Origin: Streptomyces sp. NBC_01775
GTDB lineage: Bacteria > Actinomycetota > Actinomycetes > Streptomycetales > Streptomycetaceae
Direction: 5' to 3'
NCBI RefSeq assembly: GCF_035917675.1
Contig: NZ_CP109104.1
Coordinates: 4,588,001 to 4,652,000 of the forward strand
DNA: 64,000 bases
Notes under the pieces: model-generated
Told to the model about the DNA's origin: nothing
Seen by the model: the letters and a program-made list of their open reading frames with translations, nothing else
The model's database searches: none
Program-made: the position numbers and the translations under genes
Shown: one piece after another, positions 51,942-59,883 of the stretch
Layout of the letters: each line of letters starts with the position of its first letter
Numbering within the stretch: the first letter of the stretch is position 1

Positions 51942-53150
51942 GTGGGGCACGCTCAGCGAAGGCGCATGGCATTTTCCCTGCTGACCTGCGCGTTGTTGGT
52001 TCTCCCCGCACCCGCCGCGCTCGCGCGCCCGGCCCACGGCGAGGCAGCACGCACCCTCCAGGAGGCGAAGGACCCCGGCGAGAGCTTGGAGGGCTCGGAG
52101 GGCTCGGAAGCCAGTGAGTCCGCTCCGGACCGCCGTACGGCGCAGCCGGAGCGGACGGCACTCTCCAGCGCGCCGGCTTCGGCATCGATCCCGGCCTCGC
52201 CCCTGACATCGCCCCCGGCATCCGGTGCCCTGCGAACCGTCGCACCGGATGCCGCACCGGAAGACGAGGACCGGGCCGGGGATCCTCTGCCGTCGCAGCC
52301 AACACCGTCGTTTCCCGCAGGCGGCCCCCAGCAGCCGCCGGAGCCGTCGCGCCAGGAAGGCTCAGGCCATCCGGTGCCGCTTCTCGATCCCGGGCGGGAG
52401 TCGCCCGGATCGGCCGTCGGCTCCTCGCACCGGCCCGCCCTGCCCTCCTACCCGAACGGGTTCGACCGTCCCTCCGGTCAGCTCGGACACCCCGGCCAGC
52501 TCGAACATCCCGCCCAGCTCGGACACTCCGGTCAGCTCGGACACCCAGACCGGCTCAGCAAGCTCACTCGGCCCAGCAGCCATGGCCGGCCCAACAGCAT
52601 CGACCGGCCCAAGAGCCCCGGCCAGGACTGGGAGGCATGGGAAGAGTGGCTGTCCTGGCAGCCCGGCCGGTCTCCCCGCCCCCGGCGCACCAGCGCCCTC
52701 GACCCACACGAGAAACGGCCCGAAGCCACCCGCTCTCCCAGCCGCCACCATCAGCCTTCGAAGACTCCCGGACCCTCCCGGTCCCGAAGCGCCGGCACAG
52801 CGGGCCGCGAGGCTGACGGCAAGGAACAAGGCAGGGACAAGGCCAAGAAGCGCAAGCACACCAGACCCGACCGCCCCCGGCGCTCCGAGAAGCCTGAGGC
52901 AGGTCGCCGGCCCGCCGCGCACCCGCCGTCCTCCGGTCACCGCCGCCCACGGCCCCGGTCCTCCGAACAGGCCATCGGGCAGCACAATCTCTACGAGCCC
53001 GACAGCGCCCGCCCCCGCGAGGGCGGCGAGGAGGAACGTGTCTCCGCCCAGCCGTCCGGCCAGGTGTTGCCCGTGCTGCCGCTCGGCGCCGGCATGACGC
53101 TCGTGGGGCTGGGACTCGGCTTCCTGGCCCTGCGGCTGCGGAGGAGCTGA
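51942..53150 (+). CDS. Repeat-rich exported protein with C-terminal membrane anchor
   Basis: 402 aa. A signal peptide (residues 1-30, with AFSLLTCALLVLPAPAALA) and a single C-terminal hydrophobic helix (about 376-398) ending in LRLRRS suggest an exported, membrane-tethered protein. The middle is Ser/Pro/Gly/Arg-rich and disordered, with a four-fold HPGQLEHPAQLGHSGQL-type repeat near residues 180-205 and a Lys/Arg-rich stretch later. No LPxTG sorting motif. Relatives exist in streptomycetes without known function. GTG 51942 is preceded by GGGAGGG. Confidence 0.75.
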   Translation: MGHAQRRRMAFSLLTCALLVLPAPAALARPAHGEAARTLQEAKDPGESLEGSEGSEASESAPDRRTAQPERTALSSAPASASIPASPLTSPPASGALRTVAPDAAPEDEDRAGDPLPSQPTPSFPAGGPQQPPEPSRQEGSGHPVPLLDPGRESPGSAVGSSHRPALPSYPNGFDRPSGQLGHPGQLEHPAQLGHSGQLGHPDRLSKLTRPSSHGRPNSIDRPKSPGQDWEAWEEWLSWQPGRSPRPRRTSALDPHEKRPEATRSPSRHHQPSKTPGPSRSRSAGTAGREADGKEQGRDKAKKRKHTRPDRPRRSEKPEAGRRPAAHPPSSGHRRPRPRSSEQAIGQHNLYEPDSARPREGGEEERVSAQPSGQVLPVLPLGAGMTLVGLGLGFLALRLRRS

Positions 53151-53193
53151 ACCCCGCCCCTCGCCCGGCGGACGCGGTGGATCAGGATGCAGA

Positions 53194-53766
53194 ATGGGGG
53201 GCATGACACAGCCCAGCAACGAACAATCGCAGGAGAGCCCCCAGGTCCTGGTCGTGGGCCCCGACGGGATGGCTCTTGGCAGTGCCGCGCCCAAGGGCGG
53301 CGGGGACGGCGATGGCGATGAGCAGGCTGAGGTCCCCGTGACGGAAATGGTGGAGCAGCCCGCGAAGGTCATGCGGATCGGCAGCATGATCAAGCAGTTG
53401 CTGGAGGAGGTGAAGGCGGCCCCTCTGGACGAGGCCAGCAGGGTTCGGCTCAAGGAGATCCACACCAGCTCGATCAAGGAGCTGGAAGACGGTCTGGCGC
53501 CCGAGCTGATCGAGGAGCTGGAGCGCCTCTCGCTGCCCTTCGCCGACGACTCCACCCCCACCGACGCCGAACTGCGCATTGCCCAGGCACAGCTGGTCGG
53601 CTGGCTGGAGGGCCTCTTCCACGGTATCCAGACGGCGCTGTTCGCCCAGCAGATGGCGGCGCGCGCCCAGTTGGAGCAGATGCGCAGGGCGCTGCCGCCC
53701 GGCGCCGTACCGGAGGATCTCGGCGCCAACGAGGCGCAGGGCCGCACCGGCGGCCCCTACCTCTGA
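53194..53766 (+). CDS. bpa: Bacterial proteasome activator (Bpa/DUF2587)
   Basis: 190 aa. The helical core (about residues 55-165; MVEQPAKVMRIGSMIKQLLE, LVGWLEGLFHGIQTALFAQQ) is the Bpa/PafE family, an ATP-independent ring that opens the 20S proteasome. The C-terminus GGPYL fits the penultimate-Tyr GQYL-type docking motif. The start could be ATG 53194 or ATG 53203; the latter is preceded by a G-run. The proteasome genes are not in the window. The stop lies in the first unit of a 23-bp tandem repeat. Confidence 0.9.
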   Translation: MGGMTQPSNEQSQESPQVLVVGPDGMALGSAAPKGGGDGDGDEQAEVPVTEMVEQPAKVMRIGSMIKQLLEEVKAAPLDEASRVRLKEIHTSSIKELEDGLAPELIEELERLSLPFADDSTPTDAELRIAQAQLVGWLEGLFHGIQTALFAQQMAARAQLEQMRRALPPGAVPEDLGANEAQGRTGGPYL

Positions 53767-53852
53767 ACCGACCCGTCAGGTGCCTCTGAACCGAACGGTC
53801 AGGTGCCTCTGCCCCGGCCCGTCAGATACCTGTGACCAGAGCCGTCAGGCGC
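53761..53852. repeat. Four 23-bp tandem repeats between bpa and trmH
   Basis: Four contiguous 23-bp units (starting 53761, 53784, 53807 and 53830), each ending in a CCGTCAGGTGC-like block; units 1 and 2 differ at two positions, units 3 and 4 have drifted. They run from the bpa stop codon into the last codons of the convergent methyltransferase gene. Confidence 0.85.
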
Positions 53853-54579
53853 TCTGCGCCATCCAGTGGTAGAGCGCCATGGCGACACTGGTGGCCAGGT
53901 TGTAGCTGGAGACCTGCGGCTCCATGGGAAGCGCCACGAGATGGTCGGCACGGGCCCGGACCACGTCCGAGAGCCCGTGCCGCTCCGATCCGAAGGCGAG
54001 CATCGCACCCCGGGGAAGCGGCGCGTCCCGCAGATCCGCACCATCCGGGTCGAAGGCGTAGAGCGGACCCTCCGGCAGCGCGGCAGCCTCCCGGCGCTCG
54101 ACGGCCGTCGCGAAGTGCAGCCCGGCGCTCGCCCGTACGGCCGAGGGGTGCCAGGGATCGGCGTCCCCCGTGGTGAGCACGCCACCGGCGCCCGCGCCCG
54201 CCACCAGCCTGACCACGGCGCCGACGTTGCCGAGGTTGCGGGGGTTGTCCAGGACGACGAGGGGCGCGTCCCGGCCGGACCTCTCCCGGGGCACGCCGCC
54301 TCGCGCGGGGTCGCGCAGAGCGAGCGCTGCCACTCCCGTCGGGTGCGGGCGTGGCACCAGGGCACGCAGCGTCTCCCCCGGGACCTCCTCCAGCAGTTCC
54401 TCAAGAGTGCCGGTCAGATCGGGCGCCAGCTCCGCGGCCAGTGCCAGCGCGGCCGGCCTGTCCCTGGCGACCGCGACGGGCACCCGTGCGCCGAAGCGCA
54501 AAGCATGCTTCAGCGCGTGGAACCCGTCCAGCAGCACGCCCTCAGCGGCGTATCTCTCCCACTCCGTCCCACCAGTCAC
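53845..54579 (-). CDS. TrmH/SpoU-family RNA 2'-O-methyltransferase
   Basis: 244 aa from a GTG. The SPOUT knot motifs are visible: LDNPRNLGNVGAVVRLVAGA, AFGSERHGLS and the C-terminal LPMEPQVSSYNLATSVAMAL (normally SLNVSVA, here the SYNLATS variant). It methylates ribose in tRNA or rRNA with SAM; the target cannot be read from sequence. The last codons are formed by a tandem repeat. Confidence 0.88.
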   Translation of the reverse strand: MTGGTEWERYAAEGVLLDGFHALKHALRFGARVPVAVARDRPAALALAAELAPDLTGTLEELLEEVPGETLRALVPRPHPTGVAALALRDPARGGVPRERSGRDAPLVVLDNPRNLGNVGAVVRLVAGAGAGGVLTTGDADPWHPSAVRASAGLHFATAVERREAAALPEGPLYAFDPDGADLRDAPLPRGAMLAFGSERHGLSDVVRARADHLVALPMEPQVSSYNLATSVAMALYHWMAQSA

Positions 54580-54612
54580 CCGGCTACCCTACGGCCGCCC
54601 TGACGTGGACCT

Positions 54613-55926
54613 TCACCGGCGGGAGACGGCGTCCGGGCGCGCTTCCTCGGCTTGTACGTCTTCATCCGGTGCGCCCGTTCCCCGCGCGCCCCAGGTGACC
54701 GTTCGCGCCGCTCCGGGCGCCTTCGCGCGTCCTGTGCCGGGCAGAGAGCCCCAGGCGCGTCCGGCGAGTGCGGAGATGTGGCGACCCGACCACACCAGGA
54801 AGACCGTCGGCAGGAACACCGCGTCCGCGGCGATCATCGCCAGGGAGAAGAAGGGCAGCCCGAGCAGCAGGGCGATGCTGATGTGCTCGATGATCATCAT
54901 GGCCAGCAGCACGTTCTTCACGCGCCTGTTGAACAGGGTGAACGGAAAGGCGACCTGGGTGGCGACGGTGCCGTAGGTGACCAGGAAGATCATGACTCCG
55001 CTGCTCGCGAGCAGCGTGCTCAGCTCCGGCCAGGGCGTGAAGTAGTCCAGATTCATCGGGTAGTAGACGGCGGTGCCGTCCTGCCAGCGAGTGCCCTGGA
55101 TCTTGAACCATCCGGCGGTCGAATAGATCAGGCAGACCTCGACCATGATGACGAGCAGTACGCCGTTGTGCGCGAGGTTGGCGAGCACATCGCACACGTC
55201 GCGCAGCTCGCGCACCGCGTGCCCGCTCCGCGCCGCGGCCTTGACGAGCACCCACCACAGGCCCTGTACGGCCCACACCGCCCAGTAGAGGATCCCCCAG
55301 CCGGATGTGAAGCCGCCCGCGACGCTGCTGCCCAGCAGCACGGCGCCCAGCACCGCCCACAGGACCACCCCGCCGGCGCCTCCCGTACGGGCGTCCCCGC
55401 CCCGCGCGCGCTCCCGCGCCGCACGGCGCGCGTCCAGGGACCACACCTGCGCGCAGCGGGTGAACACCAGGTACATCGACATCAGATGGATGACGTTGTC
55501 CCCGCCGTCGCCCATGAAGACGCTGCGATTCTGGAGGGAGAGCACCCCGACCATGAACAGCACGCTCGCGGCCCGGGTGTGCCAGCCGAGGATCATCGCG
55601 GCCGAGGCGGCCATCGCGATGAGGTACACGAGCTGGAACCAGCTGTCGCTGCTGGACCACATCAGCACCGTGAAGGAGTCGTTGGTATCGATCAGCCGCT
55701 CGGCGAGCCCCCAGCTCCAGGGTCCGTCGGGTCCGTACAGCTCCTGGCGGTGCGGCCATTCACGCACCAGGAAGAAGAACCAGGCGCAGCCGAACCCGAT
55801 CCGCACGATCGCCGTCTGGTACGGCCCGAGCGCGTGCGCGGTGATCCGGGTCAGGGCGCGTGAGACCGCGCGTTCGACGCGTGCGCGAGGACTGCCGATG
55901 GCCATGTACCGTCCCTGATCCGTCAC
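54613..55926 (-). CDS. HTTM-domain membrane protein
   Basis: 437 aa. About eight membrane segments in the order of the HTTM family (horizontally transferred transmembrane domain, related to vitamin K gamma-carboxylase): IVRIGFGCAWFFFLVREWPH, MGDGGDNVIHLM and the YSTAGWFKIQGTRWQDGTAVYY segment. The C-terminal tail is acidic and contains a copy of the dispersed CTTCATCCGGTGCG word (54660-54673). Its GTG overlaps the stop of the DUF5819 gene. Biochemical function unknown. Confidence 0.87.
   Translation of the reverse strand: MTDQGRYMAIGSPRARVERAVSRALTRITAHALGPYQTAIVRIGFGCAWFFFLVREWPHRQELYGPDGPWSWGLAERLIDTNDSFTVLMWSSSDSWFQLVYLIAMAASAAMILGWHTRAASVLFMVGVLSLQNRSVFMGDGGDNVIHLMSMYLVFTRCAQVWSLDARRAARERARGGDARTGGAGGVVLWAVLGAVLLGSSVAGGFTSGWGILYWAVWAVQGLWWVLVKAAARSGHAVRELRDVCDVLANLAHNGVLLVIMVEVCLIYSTAGWFKIQGTRWQDGTAVYYPMNLDYFTPWPELSTLLASSGVMIFLVTYGTVATQVAFPFTLFNRRVKNVLLAMMIIEHISIALLLGLPFFSLAMIAADAVFLPTVFLVWSGRHISALAGRAWGSLPGTGRAKAPGAARTVTWGARGTGAPDEDVQAEEARPDAVSRR
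54660..54673. repeat. Dispersed CTTCATCCGGTGCG word, copy 4
   Basis: Fourteen bases identical to the word at 22005, 22389 and 45769; here it encodes Ala-Pro-Asp-Glu-Asp on the minus strand. Confidence 0.55.
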
Positions 55927-56969
55927 TTGCCGCCTCCCGGAAGGTCAGCACTGGTGACCTGCCACCAGGGCTGGACGGCGTACTGCGTCTTGACGTCGAT
56001 GCGCTCCTCGCTCCACTTGGGCGGGGCGACCGGCGTGACGGCGGAGCGCACCTGTACGCGCTCGACGCTGCCACCGTTCAGCTCCGGCCCGAAGCGACGC
56101 ATCACGATGCGCTTCAGGTAGTCCTCGGACAGCTGTCCGCGCAGCCCTATGGGCCGGCTCTTCTCGTCATGGTTGTCGGTGTAGAACTCCCAGCCGCGCC
56201 GCAGTTCGTTCTGCTGGGTGTGGCTGGGTGCGGGGTTGCCGCGGATCGCCTCGCCGTCCATGGCGCTGAGATTGACCCAGCCCGTCGTCTGGGTGTCGCC
56301 GTTGTCCTTGGCAACGGTGGCCCGGGCGTGCACGGCGACGTTCTGCTGGAGCGGGTTGGGAGCGAACAGCTTCCAGTTCCGCTCGAATTCGGGGTTGACG
56401 TACGCGTCGATGACCTCGGCGTGCTGCTTGCTGATGGTGTTGTACGGGGCAGTCTGGAAGAAGACCATCGCCACGTGGAATGCGATCCCGACCGTGACGA
56501 CGGCCAAGGCTATCGCCACGAAGATCCGAGCCGGGAGGGAGAGCGCGGCGACACCGGCCGGCTCCTCACCCTCGGGGATCCCGGCACTGTCCGGAGCCCC
56601 GGCGTCGTCCTCGGGGATCCCGGCGTCGTCCTCGGGGGTTCCGGCGTCGTCCTCGGGGGTTCCGGCGGCGTCGTATGTCCCAGCCCCGTCCTCGGGGATC
56701 CCCGCACCGGCCTCGGACGTCCTGGCACCGTCCTCGGGAGTCCCCGTATCCCCGCCAGACCCTTTCGGCCCCTCCGTCTCGCTCGCCCCTCTCGGCTCGT
56801 TCGTCCCGAGTTCCGTGCCCGGTCCGTCCGCCCCGCCTGTCCCGTCCACCCCGTCCGCCCCGTCCGCCTGCGCGTCACCCGGCGGGTGCGCTCCGCCGTC
56901 CGCCGCCCCGGGCACCTGGTGCGCTGCTGGCTCCATGCCCTGCCTGCTCCCATGTTCTCCCGCGCCCAT
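55923..56969 (-). CDS. DUF5819 membrane protein with acidic repeat N-terminus
   Basis: 348 aa (an ATG at 56936 is an alternative start). Residues 1-130 are acidic and low-complexity, with an EDDAGTP/IPEDDAG octapeptide-like repeat. A membrane helix (about 140-162) is followed by the conserved DUF5819 region (VNPEFERNWKLFAPNPLQQN, then beta-rich). It is paired and overlapping with the HTTM gene, the usual neighbour, so the two probably form one membrane complex. Function unknown. Confidence 0.85.
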   Translation of the reverse strand: MGAGEHGSRQGMEPAAHQVPGAADGGAHPPGDAQADGADGVDGTGGADGPGTELGTNEPRGASETEGPKGSGGDTGTPEDGARTSEAGAGIPEDGAGTYDAAGTPEDDAGTPEDDAGIPEDDAGAPDSAGIPEGEEPAGVAALSLPARIFVAIALAVVTVGIAFHVAMVFFQTAPYNTISKQHAEVIDAYVNPEFERNWKLFAPNPLQQNVAVHARATVAKDNGDTQTTGWVNLSAMDGEAIRGNPAPSHTQQNELRRGWEFYTDNHDEKSRPIGLRGQLSEDYLKRIVMRRFGPELNGGSVERVQVRSAVTPVAPPKWSEERIDVKTQYAVQPWWQVTSADLPGGGK

Positions 56970-57081
56970 ATGACTGGGCCGGTCCGCCTCAGAGACTCTC
57001 AGAGACTACTGGGGCACGGGAGCCCGGCCCCGCGAGACCGTGGCATTCGCTCTTGACACCCCGCGAGACCTCGGCTCACCA

Positions 57082-57109
57082 TTGGACCGAACGATCGGTC
57101 GGCTAGGTT
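57082..57109 (+). promoter_or_regulatory. paaA promoter with PaaR-like operator between -35 and -10
   Basis: TTGGAC (57082-57087) and TAGGTT (57104-57109), 16 bp apart. The operator ACCGAACGATCGGTCGG (57086-57102) fills the spacer, identical to the site at paaN/tetR. The predicted start is about 20 bp before paaA. A repressor bound here would shut the operon. Confidence 0.65.
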
Positions 57110-57132
57110 CGTCGGGAGATCAGGGGGCTCGT

Positions 57133-58215
57133 ATGGCATCGAGGACATCGACGCTGGTCGGCAGCGACGCGACGGGCGAGGTTGCGGGCGGGGCCGAGGA
57201 ATCCGCCTTCCAGGCCGCCTTCGACGCCGCGGTGGCTGCCGACGAGCGCATCGAGCCGCGGGACTGGATGCCGGACGCCTACCGCTCCTCCCTCATCCGC
57301 CAGATCGCCCAGCACGCCCACTCCGAGATCATCGGTATGCAGCCGGAGGCCAACTGGATCGCCCGCGCCCCCTCCTTGCGCCGCAAGGCGATCCTGATGG
57401 CCAAGGTCCAGGACGAGGCGGGCCACGGCCTGTATCTCTACAGCGCCGCGGAGACGTTGGGCGCGGGCCGCGACGAGCTGCTCGACAAGCTGCACTCGGG
57501 TCGGCAGAAGTACTCCTCGATCTTCAACTACCCCACCCTGACCTGGGCGGACGTCGGCGCCATCGGCTGGCTGGTGGACGGCGCGGCGATCACCAACCAG
57601 GTGCCGCTGTGCCGCTGCTCTTACGGCCCCTACGCCCGCGCCATGGTCCGCGTCTGCAAGGAGGAGTCCTTCCACCAGCGCCAGGGCTACGAACTGCTGC
57701 TGGCCCTGAGCCGGGGCACCGAGGCGCAGCACGCCATGGCGCAGGACGCGGTGGACCGCTGGTGGTGGCCCTCGCTGATGATGTTCGGTCCACCCGACGA
57801 CGAGTCGGCCCACAGCGCGCAGTCGATGCTGTGGAAGATCAAACGGCATTCCAACGACGAGCTGCGCCAGCGCTTCGTGGACATCTGCGTCCCCCAGGCC
57901 GAAGCTCTCGGCCTCACGCTGCCCGACCCGGACCTGAAGTGGAACGAGCAGCGGGAGCACTGGGACTTCGGCGTCATCGACTGGCAGGAGTTCCGCGAGG
58001 TCCTGAAGGGCAACGGGCCGTGCAACGAACAGCGGATAGCCCAGCGCCGAGCGGCACATGAGGAAGGTGCCTGGGTCCGCGAAGCCGCCGCGGCCCACGC
58101 CGCCAAGCAACACATCGCTGAACACCGCACCGCTGAACACCGCGCCTCGGCCACCGCCACAGCCACCGCCGCCACCGCCGAACCGCACGACTCCGCCCGG
58201 ACAGAGAGGAGCTGA
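57133..58215 (+). CDS. paaA: Phenylacetyl-CoA epoxidase catalytic subunit PaaA
   Basis: 360 aa, about 30-40 longer than usual because of a C-terminal Ala/His/Thr/Glu tail ([20 protein letters not shown]). The diiron segments are in place: [32 protein letters not shown] and [13 protein letters not shown]. With PaaC and the PaaE reductase it converts phenylacetyl-CoA to the ring epoxide. The ATG at 57133 has AGGGGG upstream. Confidence 0.95.
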   Translation: MASRTSTLVGSDATGEVAGGAEESAFQAAFDAAVAADERIEPRDWMPDAYRSSLIRQIAQHAHSEIIGMQPEANWIARAPSLRRKAILMAKVQDEAGHGLYLYSAAETLGAGRDELLDKLHSGRQKYSSIFNYPTLTWADVGAIGWLVDGAAITNQVPLCRCSYGPYARAMVRVCKEESFHQRQGYELLLALSRGTEAQHAMAQDAVDRWWWPSLMMFGPPDDESAHSAQSMLWKIKRHSNDELRQRFVDICVPQAEALGLTLPDPDLKWNEQREHWDFGVIDWQEFREVLKGNGPCNEQRIAQRRAAHEEGAWVREAAAAHAAKQHIAEHRTAEHRASATATATAATAEPHDSARTERS

Positions 58216-58220
58216 GCCCG

Positions 58221-58505
58221 ATGAGTGCTGACTGGCCCCTGTGGGAGGTCTTCGTCCGCAGCAGGCGCGGCCTCTCGCACACCCACGCGGGGAGCCTGCA
58301 CGCCCCGGACGCCCAGATGGCGCTCCGGAACGCCCGGGATCTCTACACCCGCCGCTCCGAAGGCGTCTCCCTCTGGGTGGTGCCCTCCAGCGAGATCACC
58401 GCCTCCTCCCCGGACGAGAAGGACCCGTTCTTCGCCCCCGCAGCCGACAAGGCGTACCGCCACCCGACGTTCTACGAGGTCCCGGACGGGGTGAAGAACC
58501 TGTGA
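58221..58505 (+). CDS. paaB: Phenylacetyl-CoA epoxidase subunit PaaB
   Basis: 94 aa, standard length. WPLWEVFVRSRRGLSHTHAG at the N-terminus and NARDLYTRRSEGVSLWVVPS identify the small bridging subunit of the PaaABC(D)E complex. It starts 5 bp after paaA and its stop overlaps the paaC GTG. Confidence 0.95.
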   Translation: MSADWPLWEVFVRSRRGLSHTHAGSLHAPDAQMALRNARDLYTRRSEGVSLWVVPSSEITASSPDEKDPFFAPAADKAYRHPTFYEVPDGVKNL

Positions 58506-59224
58506 CGGCCACCGCCCCGCCCGCCCTCGCCACGCTTCCCCTCGCCGACGACGCACTCGTCCTCTCCCACCGCCTCGGCGAATGGGCCGGCCACGCACCC
58601 GTGCTGGAGGAGGAGCTGGCGCTGGCCAACATCGCACTGGACCTGCTGGGCCAGGCCCGCTCCCTCTACGCCGGGCTCCGCGAGGAGCTGGGCACCGAGG
58701 ACGAGATCGCCTATCTGAGGGAAGAACGGGAGTTCCGCAACTGCCAGTTGGCGGAGCAGCCCAACGGAGACTTCGCCCACACCATCGTGCGGCAGCTCTT
58801 CTTCTCCACCTACCAGCAGCCGCTCTACACCCAGCTCGCCCCGGCCCTTCCGCTCGCCGAGAAGGCCGTCCGGGAGACGGCGTACCACCGCGACCACGCC
58901 GAGCAGTGGACGCTACGCCTCGGGGACGGCACCGAGGAGAGCCACGCGCGGACGCAGCGAGCCGCCGACGCGCTGTGGCGCTTCACGGGGGAGCTGTTCC
59001 AGCCCGTCGAGGGCCTGGAGGTGCGATGGGAGGAGCTGGAGGAGGAGTGGAGCGCCGGCATCGCCGATGTGTTCAGCCGCGCCGGGCTGACCGTTCCCGA
59101 AGGGCCCCGCGTGGGAGCCTGGACCGCCGGTGCGGGGCGCCAGGGGCTGCACACCGAGCCGTTCGGCCGGATGCTCGCCGAGATGCAGCATCTCCACCGC
59201 AGCCACCCGGGGGCGACATGGTGA
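58502..59224 (+). CDS. paaC: Phenylacetyl-CoA epoxidase structural subunit PaaC
   Basis: 240 aa from the GTG at 58502, which overlaps the paaB stop (GTGA). Ferritin-like helices (LEEELALANIALDLLGQAR, YHRDHAEQWTLRLGDGT). It binds PaaA and stabilises it; the diiron site is not functional in known PaaC proteins. Confidence 0.94.
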   Translation: MTATAPPALATLPLADDALVLSHRLGEWAGHAPVLEEELALANIALDLLGQARSLYAGLREELGTEDEIAYLREEREFRNCQLAEQPNGDFAHTIVRQLFFSTYQQPLYTQLAPALPLAEKAVRETAYHRDHAEQWTLRLGDGTEESHARTQRAADALWRFTGELFQPVEGLEVRWEELEEEWSAGIADVFSRAGLTVPEGPRVGAWTAGAGRQGLHTEPFGRMLAEMQHLHRSHPGATW

Positions 59225-59880
59225 CCGCACACGGACACGCACCCGCCCAGGCACCCGCGCACGCACACACCCCGACACCCGCCGAGGCCGCGAAGGCCGC
59301 CGAAGCTGACACCGATGAGCGTCTCAAAACTCTGGCGGGACTGGCGGGTTCGGTCCCGGACCCCGAGCTCCCGGTGATCACGCTCGCCGAGCTGGGCGTG
59401 CTGCGTGCCATCAGCGAACCCGAGCCGGGCCATCTCGACGTCGAGCTGACCCCGACCTACACCGGATGCCCCGCGATCGAGGCCATGGCCTCCGACATCG
59501 AGGGCGTGCTGCGTCAGGCCGGAGCCGAGCGGGTCACCGTGCGCACCGTCCTGTCCCCGCCCTGGTCGACCGACGACATCAGCGAGGAGGGCCGCCGCAA
59601 GCTGGCGGAACACGGAGTGGCCCCGCCGCGCCCCACCTCCCGCGCCGACGGCCCGTTCCTGGTGGGCCTTTCCCCCACCAGGCACGCCCCGCCCGCCCGG
59701 CACGCCCCGCCCGGTCAAGAGGCGAGCCCGCCCCCGACGGCCGAGGCCGATCCGGTGCGCTGTCCGCACTGCGGCTCGGCCGACACCGTCGTGCTCAGCC
59801 GCTTCTCCTCGACGGCCTGCAAGGCGCTGCGCCGCTGCGAGCTGTGCGGGGAGCCGTTCGACCACTTCAAGGAGGTGTGA
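59218..59880 (+). CDS. paaD: PaaD, metal-sulfur assembly protein of the epoxidase
   Basis: 220 aa, about 50 longer than usual. A SufT/DUF59-type domain at about 35-125 (VPDPELPVITLAELGVLRAI, YTGCPAIEAM) and a C-terminal zinc-ribbon-like CPHCGS ... CELCGEPFDH. Between them is an insert with a duplicated RHAPPARHAPPG. An N-terminal His/Ala/Pro tract precedes the fold. ATG 59218 or GTG 59221 could start it; both overlap paaC. Confidence 0.92.
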   Translation: MVTAHGHAPAQAPAHAHTPTPAEAAKAAEADTDERLKTLAGLAGSVPDPELPVITLAELGVLRAISEPEPGHLDVELTPTYTGCPAIEAMASDIEGVLRQAGAERVTVRTVLSPPWSTDDISEEGRRKLAEHGVAPPRPTSRADGPFLVGLSPTRHAPPARHAPPGQEASPPPTAEADPVRCPHCGSADTVVLSRFSSTACKALRRCELCGEPFDHFKEV

Positions 59881-59883
59881 GCG

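Noticed and set aside
53761..53852. Possible CRISPR array
   Set aside because: Four 23-bp units are contiguous without spacers and no cas genes are present, so it is a simple tandem repeat.
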